Of a stretch of DNA of 64,000 nt, positions 54,823-62,729 are shown one piece after another. The stretch spans positions 10,278-74,277 of the forward strand of contig CAYHCF010000016.1 of NCBI GenBank assembly GCA_964355075.1. The letters are read 5' to 3'. Under the pieces are notes generated by a model. It saw only the letters and a list, made by a program, of their open reading frames with translations. It did no database searches and was not told where the DNA came from. A program made the position numbers and the translations under genes. Numbering within the stretch: the stretch's first letter is position 1; every line of letters begins with the position of its first letter. This stretch comes from B1 sp964355075 (lineage in GTDB: Bacteria > Bacteroidota > Bacteroidia > UKL13-3).

Positions 54823-56828
54823 TGGAACTAAAAGATAAAATTCTTCAAAATTTTGAAGGCAAAGTGGTACGCAAGGATTTAACTAAAATTGTTAAAGGAA
54901 ATGCTGTTGTACCCACTTATGTACTGGAGTATTTGTTAGGTCAATACTGTGCTACCTTTGATGAAAAATTAATTGAGGATGGAATAGAAAAAGTAAAGGC
55001 AATTATTAGAGATCATTTTGTTTACCGGGATGAAGCAGAATTGGTAAAATCTTCTATCCGAAGCAAAGGCAACTTTCGTGTGATTGATAAAATTTCGGTA
55101 ACACTCAATGATAAAATTGATATACACGAAGCCTCATTTACAAATCTTGGGATAAAAAAAGTTCCAATCAGTGATGGGATTGTAAAATCAAATCCAAAAT
55201 TATTGTCTGGTAATGTATGGTGTATTGTAAAGGTTTCATATCAGTTTTCAGAAGAAACATCAGAAACACCCTGGCATATTGATGAATTAAAACCTATTCA
55301 AATCTCGAAAGTTTATTTGGATGAATATCAGCAATCAAGATCTAATTTCACTCGGGATGAATGGATGGACTTACTCATGCAAAGCATAGGTTTGGAGCCT
55401 TCCAACTTTAATTTTCGCGGTAAGTTAATTCAGTTATCACGCTTAATTCCGCACTGTGAGAACAATTTTAACTATATTGAATTGGGTCCGAAAGGAACCG
55501 GAAAATCACATGTATTTTCAGAACTATCTCCACATGGCGTATTGGTTTCCGGTGGTGATGTATCAAAGGCAAACTTGTTTGTAAATAATTCCGGCAATAA
55601 AATCGGCTTAGTGGGTTATTGGGATGTAGTGGCGTTCGATGAATTTGAACAAAATGAAAATAAAAAAGTGGATGGTGATCTGGTTACCATCATGCAAAAT
55701 TACATGGCAAATAAAAGCTTCAATCGTGGGAAGGACACTTTTGGATCAACTGCATCTATGGCTTTTGTTGGTAATACAAAACATTCAGTTGCTCACATGC
55801 TCAAGAATTCAACATTATTTGATTCCATTCCAAAAGGTTTTATGAAGTCAGCATTTTTTGACCGGTTGCATTTATACATTCCTGGTTGGGAGGTTGCAGT
55901 GTTAAAGGACAAAGTATTTACAAATGGCTATGGTTTTATAGTAGATTATTTAGCTGAAATTTTGAAAGAATTACGTAAACAAGACTTCTCCTTGCTTTAT
56001 AAAGAATATGCCTTATTGGATGATAGCATTACTACGCGTGACAGGGAAGCAATCTCAAAAACCTTTTCCGGACTTGTTAAAATCATTTATCCTGATGGAA
56101 AAATGACAAAAACGGAGTTACTGGACTTGTTAAATTTTGCTTTAGAGGGCAGAAAAAGAATTAAAGAACAGATTTTAAGAATTGATAGTGCCTCATTTCA
56201 ACAATCCTTTTTTAAATATATCGAAAAGGAAACAAATATAGAACGTGAAGTTGAAACATTGGAAAATATGGTCTATCAAAATGAAATTACTCAAGAACTA
56301 AAATCAAGTAGCAGCCCAGATTCTATAGAGGTTAATCAGGAATCTATTTTAAAACCCGGTCAAAAGATATTACGTGATAACCAAACAGGCATATCATTTG
56401 AAAAATTGTTTGCTGAATATCTTTATGCGGCAACAGAAATTACTATTACCGATCCATATATTCGTTTACCTTATCAAATGAAAAATCTGCTGGAATTTTG
56501 TTTAATGCTTTCAAAAAACAAAAGAGATGATGATGAAATAAATCTAAAAGTAATAACCTGGAATGAACCTGAAAACATGCTCAATGAAAGTAATGCAAGT
56601 TTGGAAGAAATCGCAAGCACAGTATTTGATTCCGGCATAAATTTAACTTTTGAATTAAATCCCAATTTTCATGATCGAACCATAGTTGCCAATAATGGCT
56701 GGAAAATCATTTTAGGCCGGGGCCTTGATATTTTTCAAAAAACAGAAGGGCGACTGAATCTAGCTGATATATACCAGGAAAAGAGGCAGTGTAAGGATTG
56801 TGAGATTACTTATTTGAGGATGGATTAA
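54822..56828 (+). CDS. brxL: BREX protein BrxL with AAA+ domain and an MIT_C-like C-terminus
   Basis: 668 residues. An N-terminal BrxL domain (about 1-150) is followed by an AAA+ ATPase with Walker A GPKGTGKSH (222-230) and Walker B VVAFDEFEQ (Asp273-Glu274), then FFDRLHLYIPGWE and GFIVDYLAEILKELRK. Up to about residue 455 it follows ordinary BrxL. The expected C-terminal Lon protease domain is not seen. Residues 523-668 instead show ITDPYIRLPYQMKNLLEF, HDRTI and NGWKIILGRGLDIF, the pattern of the phospholipase-D-like MIT_C domain. BrxL forms DNA-binding ring assemblies in defence. Confidence 0.88.
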   Translation: MELKDKILQNFEGKVVRKDLTKIVKGNAVVPTYVLEYLLGQYCATFDEKLIEDGIEKVKAIIRDHFVYRDEAELVKSSIRSKGNFRVIDKISVTLNDKIDIHEASFTNLGIKKVPISDGIVKSNPKLLSGNVWCIVKVSYQFSEETSETPWHIDELKPIQISKVYLDEYQQSRSNFTRDEWMDLLMQSIGLEPSNFNFRGKLIQLSRLIPHCENNFNYIELGPKGTGKSHVFSELSPHGVLVSGGDVSKANLFVNNSGNKIGLVGYWDVVAFDEFEQNENKKVDGDLVTIMQNYMANKSFNRGKDTFGSTASMAFVGNTKHSVAHMLKNSTLFDSIPKGFMKSAFFDRLHLYIPGWEVAVLKDKVFTNGYGFIVDYLAEILKELRKQDFSLLYKEYALLDDSITTRDREAISKTFSGLVKIIYPDGKMTKTELLDLLNFALEGRKRIKEQILRIDSASFQQSFFKYIEKETNIEREVETLENMVYQNEITQELKSSSSPDSIEVNQESILKPGQKILRDNQTGISFEKLFAEYLYAATEITITDPYIRLPYQMKNLLEFCLMLSKNKRDDDEINLKVITWNEPENMLNESNASLEEIASTVFDSGINLTFELNPNFHDRTIVANNGWKIILGRGLDIFQKTEGRLNLADIYQEKRQCKDCEITYLRMD

Positions 56829-56860
56829 AACTTATAGAATTGCACATTAAATCCAAAACA

Positions 56861-57157
56861 ATGTTCTACTTAAACAATGAAATATGTAAATTGAATGATA
56901 TTTCAGGGATACAGCATTTTTATGAAATAGATTACCGCTCCGAAAATGACCGCATCAGATACACCATACACCCGGATGCCAGGAAAGAGGTTTTAAAGAG
57001 GTTGCTGGAGTTGAACCATAAGATACATGAGGAAGAGGTTAAGGCAGGATTGTGTGATAAGAAGAAGGGTGGGAAGGGGAAGAAATATAAGAATTTGGGA
57101 GATGATGAAATAAATATTGCTGATGTACCGGAAGGGCAGTATGGGATGGGGATATAA
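56861..57157 (+). CDS. Orphan protein resembling the C-terminal tail of Eco57I-type DNA methyltransferases
   Basis: 98 residues from ATG 56861. The stretch FYEIDYRSENDRIRYTIHP followed by ARKEVLKRLLELNHKIHEEE and DKKK is, as far as I recall, the usual tail of large Eco57I-like restriction-modification methyltransferases. The catalytic part is not nearby. It is either a remnant of a lost enzyme or a free-standing partner. It lies 32 bases after brxL and 12 bases before the KAP NTPase gene. Confidence 0.5.
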   Translation: MFYLNNEICKLNDISGIQHFYEIDYRSENDRIRYTIHPDARKEVLKRLLELNHKIHEEEVKAGLCDKKKGGKGKKYKNLGDDEINIADVPEGQYGMGI

Positions 57158-57169
57158 AAAATTTAAAAC

Positions 57170-59758
57170 ATGAAAGAAATAATTGCATATAAAAAATATG
57201 TATTAGAAAAGTACCCATTACGTAAGAAACTACTGCTTAAAGAACTTTTACATAATTGGAAAACACTTTTATTATGTTTGGTTACATTATTGGTTTTGAA
57301 CAGTGCAAATAAATTTATTTTACAATTGTTGGAAAACTTTAAATTTTTTGATTTTACCAAACAGTTCGGTACTACAATTCCTAACACTATTTTATTTTTG
57401 GGCTTTTTCTTTTTCTCAATAATAAGAATACCATACATATATTTATATCAAAGAAAATTATCATTCAGCATTTTTGGAATATTAATTTGGATATTATTTT
57501 ACACAAGTTACTTTTGGTCATTTAGGCCATATGTTTATTTAATTGAGTTTACTACTTTTGGGAGCATTAAGTTTTTTTACAGTGATTTATTTATAGTAAC
57601 GCTTGGGCTTTATCTGCTTAATTTTAAACCATATTCAAAATTAACAATCGAAAAAAATGAATACAATTTATATGAAGATGATTTTGATTTTAATTCATCG
57701 ATTGATGAGTTAAAAAGGCATGAAATTGCCCAAAATATATCACAAACTATTGAGCATACTATAACAAAAAAAGCCTTTGCCATATCAATTGTAGGTGAAT
57801 GGGGCGAAGGGAAAACAACATTTATTAAATTCATAATAAATGAACTTGAGAAAAACCGTAAAAAAAATGTAATTATCGAATTTAATCCCTGGAAAACATC
57901 AAACACGAATCTTTTAATAAAGGAGTTTTTCAGTCAGTTAATTAATAAGGCAAATGAGTTTGATAGCGATCTGAAAAAAAAGCTGATTCTTTATCTTAAA
58001 AATCTTATCGGTAATAAAAACACAATTGTTGAATTCCTGTGGTCAATATCAAACTTATTCTTTAATAAAGAAAATGAATCATTAGAATATAGTTTTGAAA
58101 AAATAAACGAGGCAATTTCAAATTCAGGGAAGCGTTTCATTGTTTTTATTGATGATTTAGACCGATTGAGTGGTTCTGAAATTATTGAAGTTCTGAAAAT
58201 TATTAGAAATACCTCAAATTTTTGCAATGTATTTTTTATAACCGGACTTGATATGAACTATGTTAGAGAGGCACTAAACAAATCAAATTCAATAGCCCTG
58301 GAACATAATTATACAAAGAAAATATTTCAATTGGAGTTTGTGCTTCCTCCAATCAACTCAAATTGGCTAATTACAATATTTGAGAAAATTGTTACCAATG
58401 ATGAATTCTTAAAAAGCCAAAAAGATGAATTAATCCCCATTATTCATTCATTTAATCAAGATCAGTTTCATTTAGAAAAAGCACTATTCGAAAATAAATT
58501 GTCAGCACCAGTAATTTTTGAAAGTCCTCGTGATGTCATTCGAACAATAAATTCATTAAAAGTAGCTTTGAAATTGGTTCTGAACTATGCAATACTTAAA
58601 GATATTCTTGCATTGGAAATAATTAAAAGTAGATTTTTAGAAATTTATATTGAGATAGCAAAAGTTGATTCCATTTTTGAATTTGCCCAGGCAGACGAAA
58701 CTGGAAAATCGAAAGTAATGGTTAAGGATGAATCTATAAAAAATGCCTTGGTTAAATACTCCCATTTGCAGAAATATGAAAATACTATAATAACATTATT
58801 GAATAAAACATCACTGAGTCTTTATAATAGTGTGGTTCCGGTCAATTCTCTTGTCTATAAGGATAATCATAGATTATATTTTAATTATTTGACGGAGGGG
58901 ATCATTACACCTGAAGAAATGAAGCAATTTTGGCAAAAGGAACCGAAAGGTCAATTGGAAATGATTGAAAAATGGGGTATTGAAGAAAGAACAAAAAACC
59001 TGAATAATTTTGTCCTGAGTAAAAATATATTCAGTAATGTTTCAGATTTTGTTAACTATTTGAAATTATTAGCTCTGTTATCAGAAAAGAACCAATCTCT
59101 ATTTGGAGAATTTAGAAAAGCAATTTCAAATTATAGCATTGGTTTAAATGAAATTCATAAGCAGGAATTAAGAAGTGAAATTTATGGTATTTTAAAAAAT
59201 AAAAAATTGGGATGTTACACAAGAAGTATGCTGACAAATGAAATGCTATACGGAGTGGTAAAAGGAAAGAATGAGCTTTTTTATGAAAATCAAAAATCGG
59301 AACTTCAAAATATTTGTTTAGAGACTTTTCAAGAACATTTAAATGAAAAGAAATCAATATCTTATGAAACATTCAGATTTTATTATAACAATATTGACTA
59401 CATTGATAATGAGGACAAAATTATTTTAACTGGAGAAACAAACAGGTTATTTCGTAAATTTATTGATGACAATAAAACAGATTATTTAAAAATTCACCTT
59501 AGACCCTATTATACACCACCAAATGAAATATATAATTTTGAACCATTTGTTAAACAAACATTTGAAACCGAACCGGGAAATGGTCTTGAAGAATTTGAAA
59601 AGTTTATTGAAGAGTATAATGATGAGCCTGAATTAAAGAAATTTATTAGTGTAATTTTTCAAAGGTTTAAAGTGAACGATTTTAAACCAGTGCGTCTTGA
59701 AGAAGGTGAAATAAAGTACTTGAATGAAATTCAAAAGAAATTCAAAATGCAAAAATAG
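57170..59758 (+). CDS. Membrane-anchored KAP-family P-loop NTPase
   Basis: 862 residues. Four hydrophobic helices lie within residues 30-152 (for example LLLCLVTLLVL and LFIVTLGLYLLNF). The NTPase domain has Walker A VGEWGEGKTTF at 208-218, NVIIEFNPWKTS, and Walker B IVFIDDLDRL near 325 followed by the sensor-like FFITGLDMNYV. This layout is the KAP family, whose PifA member excludes phage T7 by membrane effects. The C-terminal 450 residues are helical and unassigned. Its place directly behind BREX on the same strand makes it a likely defence gene. Confidence 0.85.
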   Translation: MKEIIAYKKYVLEKYPLRKKLLLKELLHNWKTLLLCLVTLLVLNSANKFILQLLENFKFFDFTKQFGTTIPNTILFLGFFFFSIIRIPYIYLYQRKLSFSIFGILIWILFYTSYFWSFRPYVYLIEFTTFGSIKFFYSDLFIVTLGLYLLNFKPYSKLTIEKNEYNLYEDDFDFNSSIDELKRHEIAQNISQTIEHTITKKAFAISIVGEWGEGKTTFIKFIINELEKNRKKNVIIEFNPWKTSNTNLLIKEFFSQLINKANEFDSDLKKKLILYLKNLIGNKNTIVEFLWSISNLFFNKENESLEYSFEKINEAISNSGKRFIVFIDDLDRLSGSEIIEVLKIIRNTSNFCNVFFITGLDMNYVREALNKSNSIALEHNYTKKIFQLEFVLPPINSNWLITIFEKIVTNDEFLKSQKDELIPIIHSFNQDQFHLEKALFENKLSAPVIFESPRDVIRTINSLKVALKLVLNYAILKDILALEIIKSRFLEIYIEIAKVDSIFEFAQADETGKSKVMVKDESIKNALVKYSHLQKYENTIITLLNKTSLSLYNSVVPVNSLVYKDNHRLYFNYLTEGIITPEEMKQFWQKEPKGQLEMIEKWGIEERTKNLNNFVLSKNIFSNVSDFVNYLKLLALLSEKNQSLFGEFRKAISNYSIGLNEIHKQELRSEIYGILKNKKLGCYTRSMLTNEMLYGVVKGKNELFYENQKSELQNICLETFQEHLNEKKSISYETFRFYYNNIDYIDNEDKIILTGETNRLFRKFIDDNKTDYLKIHLRPYYTPPNEIYNFEPFVKQTFETEPGNGLEEFEKFIEEYNDEPELKKFISVIFQRFKVNDFKPVRLEEGEIKYLNEIQKKFKMQK

Positions 59759-59827
59759 AGCAATTTATTCAAACGGTAATTGGGTCAATTCAAGTAAAAA
59801 AATAATGACTATTTTAAAGTAAAAAAC

Positions 59828-60070
59828 ATGGGAAAACTAAAACTTCACGAGGCAATTGCAGTAGTATTACTGGGAAAAGAAAATCGAGTCGCAAATACCG
59901 AAGAAATTGCTAATGAAATAAATGAGCGGGAATTATATAAGAGAAAAGACCTGGGCCCATTGCCTGCTTATCAGGTAATGCAGAGAACCAAACTTAGCAA
60001 AGACAGATACCATCATTTATTTGAATTTATTGAACCGAATATTGTAAAACTCAAAAATTACAATCCTTAA
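59828..60070 (+). CDS. Small HARE-HTH-like protein
   Basis: 80 residues. LKLHEAIAVVLLGKENRVAN followed by TEEIANEIN resembles the winged-helix HARE-HTH domain, found in restriction enzymes and chromatin proteins where it may sense modified DNA. The downstream part PAYQVMQRTKLSKDRYHHLF does not belong to a domain I know. It sits 10 bases upstream of the AlbA_2 gene and may form an operon with it. Confidence 0.6.
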   Translation: MGKLKLHEAIAVVLLGKENRVANTEEIANEINERELYKRKDLGPLPAYQVMQRTKLSKDRYHHLFEFIEPNIVKLKNYNP

Positions 60071-60080
60071 TTGTTTTCAA

Positions 60081-61760
60081 ATGACCGAGCAAGACCTAAA
60101 TACCTTATTAAATGAACTTTGTAGCCAACCGCAGGAGTTGCAATGGATAGAGTTTAAGATGAATAAAGGCAGTATTAGCAATGAAGAAATTGGTGAATAC
60201 ATTAGTGCAATGAGTAATGGATCAACCATTGCAAACAAACCCTTTGGTTATATTGTTTGGGGTGTTGAAGATAAAACCCAAATTATAAAAGGTACTAATT
60301 TTAGCGTTGCGAATGCAAAACAGGGCAATCAGGATTTGGAACTATGGCTCCGAAATTTATTACACCCAAAAATAAATTTTGAGATCTTCGAGTTTAAAAG
60401 TTCCGGTAAACATGTAGTCCTCTTGCGGATTCCGGCAGCAACCGGAGAACCAACTAATTTTCAGAAAAAGCCCTATGTAAGAATTGGAAGCAATAAAACT
60501 GACCTCAGAAATTATCCAAATTATATCAGAATCATTTACAATTCGCAGGAAGATTGGAGTGCCAAAATAATTGACAAGGCAACACTAAACGATTTGGACC
60601 CTGAAGCCTTAAAGGTAGCCAGAGAGAAATTTAAAGAAAAAAATACCAAAGCCAATTTTTACAATGAAATAGATAATTGGGATGAGTCAACCTTTTTGGA
60701 TAAGGCAAAGATTACCATTGGCGGAAAAATAACCAATACCGCAATTATACTTTTGGGCAAGGAAGAAGCCTCACATTATTTGTTACCAGCCATTGCCGAA
60801 ATTACCTGGAAATTAGAAACCGAAGAAAAAGCCTACGAACATTTTGGAACCCCAATGCTTCTCAATACAACCAAAATATTGCAGCAGATCCGGAATGTGA
60901 AATATAAGTTCTTCCCGGATAACGAATTAATTGCTACAACTGTAAATAAATATGATACCCGCACCATTTTAGAAGGTCTGCACAATTGTATTGCACATCA
61001 GGAATACGCCTTCCATAGCCGGATTATTTTAACCGAAAAGGTTGATAAATTGATCTTCTCCAATGCCGGAAGTTTTTATGAAGGCCAACCCGATGATTAT
61101 TCTGAGGGAGAAAAAACACCCCAGCGGTATAGAAACCCCTGGCTGGCACATGCTATGGTAAACTTAGGCATGATTGACCGCTTAGGTTATGGCATTCATA
61201 CCATGTATCTGGCACAGCGAAACCGGTTTTTCCCTTTGCCTGATTACCTGCTTTCAGATTCTCAAAAAGTGGTTTTACAAATTTATGGTCATTCCATTGA
61301 TGAAAATTATTCAAAGCTATTGATTGAAAGAAAGGATTTACCTTTAAGTCAGGTCTTGCTTTTAGATAGGGTGCAAAAGAAACTTAGCATAACGGATCAA
61401 TCAGTAGCTTTACTTAAAAAGGAGGGCCTGATTGAAGGCCGAAAGCCTAATTATTTTGTCGCCGCTTCTATTGCTGAAGCCACGAATGACAAAGCATCCT
61501 ATATTAAAAATAAGGCTTTTGATAAAACGTATTACAAAGCATTGATTATTCAGTATTTAACACAATTTCAAAAGGCAAGTCGTGCCGAAATAGATACCTT
61601 ATTGATGGATAAACTTTCCAATGTTTTAGATGATTCCCAGAAACGTACCAAGATAAGAAACCTTTTATACGATATGTCAAAAAAGGATAAAACCCTTGAA
61701 AATCAAAGTGCCTCAAAAGCAAATCCTATCTGGATGCTGAAAGACCCGAAAATAAGATAA
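60081..61760 (+). CDS. AlbA_2/Schlafen-like protein with ATP-binding C-terminal part
   Basis: 559 residues. The N-terminal AlbA_2 (Schlafen AAA_4-like) domain spans about 15-145, with LQWIEFKMNKGSISNEEIGE, GYIVWGVEDKT and KPYVRIGSNKTDLRNYP. The middle has an HATPase_c_4-like segment (LEGLHNCIAHQEYAFHSRI, ILTEKVDKLIFSNAGSF, MIDRLGYGIHTMY). Winged-helix parts end the protein. Related proteins occur in defence islands and as regulators; the AlbA_2 fold can bind nucleic acid. The call as a defence gene is by location. Confidence 0.78.
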   Translation: MTEQDLNTLLNELCSQPQELQWIEFKMNKGSISNEEIGEYISAMSNGSTIANKPFGYIVWGVEDKTQIIKGTNFSVANAKQGNQDLELWLRNLLHPKINFEIFEFKSSGKHVVLLRIPAATGEPTNFQKKPYVRIGSNKTDLRNYPNYIRIIYNSQEDWSAKIIDKATLNDLDPEALKVAREKFKEKNTKANFYNEIDNWDESTFLDKAKITIGGKITNTAIILLGKEEASHYLLPAIAEITWKLETEEKAYEHFGTPMLLNTTKILQQIRNVKYKFFPDNELIATTVNKYDTRTILEGLHNCIAHQEYAFHSRIILTEKVDKLIFSNAGSFYEGQPDDYSEGEKTPQRYRNPWLAHAMVNLGMIDRLGYGIHTMYLAQRNRFFPLPDYLLSDSQKVVLQIYGHSIDENYSKLLIERKDLPLSQVLLLDRVQKKLSITDQSVALLKKEGLIEGRKPNYFVAASIAEATNDKASYIKNKAFDKTYYKALIIQYLTQFQKASRAEIDTLLMDKLSNVLDDSQKRTKIRNLLYDMSKKDKTLENQSASKANPIWMLKDPKIR

Positions 61761-61873
61761 GAAAAGATAAGGATTAAGATAAGGAAATGAGGGGAATTGT
61801 AAATATTTATTTGGTATTCAGCGTTTTGTATTGTCTTTTTAAGATAAGGATAAGATAAGATTAAGATAAGGAA
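61751..61873. repeat. GATAAG-rich direct repeat
   Basis: Two clusters, 61751-61786 and 61840-61873, each contain three to four copies of AAGATAAGG-like words; TTAAGATAAGGAA occurs in both. It follows the stop codon of the AlbA_2 gene directly. Confidence 0.6.
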
Positions 61874-62006
61874 TGGCTGATAGCAGGTTGAAAATAAAGT
61901 TTTGTGTTTACATTCTGGTAATTTGAATTGCTTGAATAATAAAGAAGAAGTATTTAATTTGAATAAAAAATAGAACGATAAGAATATTGCATCAAGTTTT
62001 AAGCTC

Positions 62007-62117
62007 CTACTGAAAAACCGCGAATTTAGTAAGCCAAAGGAGAATGAACAGTTGATGCGTCCTCATGGGCGTGTCGCTGTCATTCGTTTTGGTAGGGCTT
62101 CGCGGTTCCTTCAGTAG
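62007..62117. mobile_element. MITE-like element with inverted ends, 111 bp
   Basis: CTACTGAAAAACCGCGAA at 62007 is nearly complementary to TTCGCGGTTCCTTCAGTAG at 62099-62117. The interior includes GAATGAACAG and its near-complement CTGTCATTC. There is no coding frame. It lies just before the last gene of the island. Confidence 0.55.
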
Positions 62118-62150
62118 CGGTGATAGTGTTCACGCCCTGATTATTTTAAC

Positions 62151-62723
62151 ATGCGAAACAATAAAGAAATTGCAGATTTTATTTTTGAAAGCCAATTTGA
62201 TTTTGAAACCCTGCCGGAAAATGATGAACTTTTTAAGTTTATTTCCAAATGTACACCCCGGTTAGGTGAGAATCCCGGATTACCGTATGAAAATGCTGCA
62301 TTGCGTTCTGCGCAGTATTGCATTTATTACAATTTGATAAATTTGGAAATTTATAGTTCTGGTTTTGATAAAGAATATTTCGGGAGGAAAATTCTCGATC
62401 TAACAATTGATGAAATTAATCTTTTAAGCGAACATTTTGGATTTTTTTCAACCTTGAAGATTTCGGATAATGAAGATGATTATGATGATTTCTTCCTTAC
62501 AACCGATAAGGCAACTGAAAAAATATTATGTAAGACTGTTTATTCCATAATTGCATTTTTTATGAAAGAATTATATGATTCCATTTTTTCAAAAATTGCA
62601 ATCCACCTTTATTACGGGGTGCCAGTAAAGAAATGGGAAAAATACATATCTATGGGTGAAATTGAGGATGAAACCAATTTTTTTAACACCATTAGTGAGA
62701 TTTTTGAAAGGGGTATTAGGTAA
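62151..62723 (+). CDS. Protein of unknown function
   Basis: 190 acidic residues with no signal peptide. Motifs such as CTPRLGENPGLPYENAALRS near residue 34 look conserved in character but match no family I know. The C-terminal half is helical. It is the last gene of the island, on the same strand as BREX, and lies between a MITE-like element and the repeat array. Confidence 0.6.
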   Translation: MRNNKEIADFIFESQFDFETLPENDELFKFISKCTPRLGENPGLPYENAALRSAQYCIYYNLINLEIYSSGFDKEYFGRKILDLTIDEINLLSEHFGFFSTLKISDNEDDYDDFFLTTDKATEKILCKTVYSIIAFFMKELYDSIFSKIAIHLYYGVPVKKWEKYISMGEIEDETNFFNTISEIFERGIR

Positions 62724-62729
62724 TATTTG

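Noticed and set aside
43717..61760. Prophage
   Set aside because: There are no structural, lysis or packaging genes; the content is BREX and other defence-like genes.
42733..62723. Integrative element inserted at the tRNA-Arg 3' end with a direct-repeat attachment site
   Set aside because: I found no integrase and could not find a second copy of the tRNA 3' end in the window; only the position next to the tRNA supports it.
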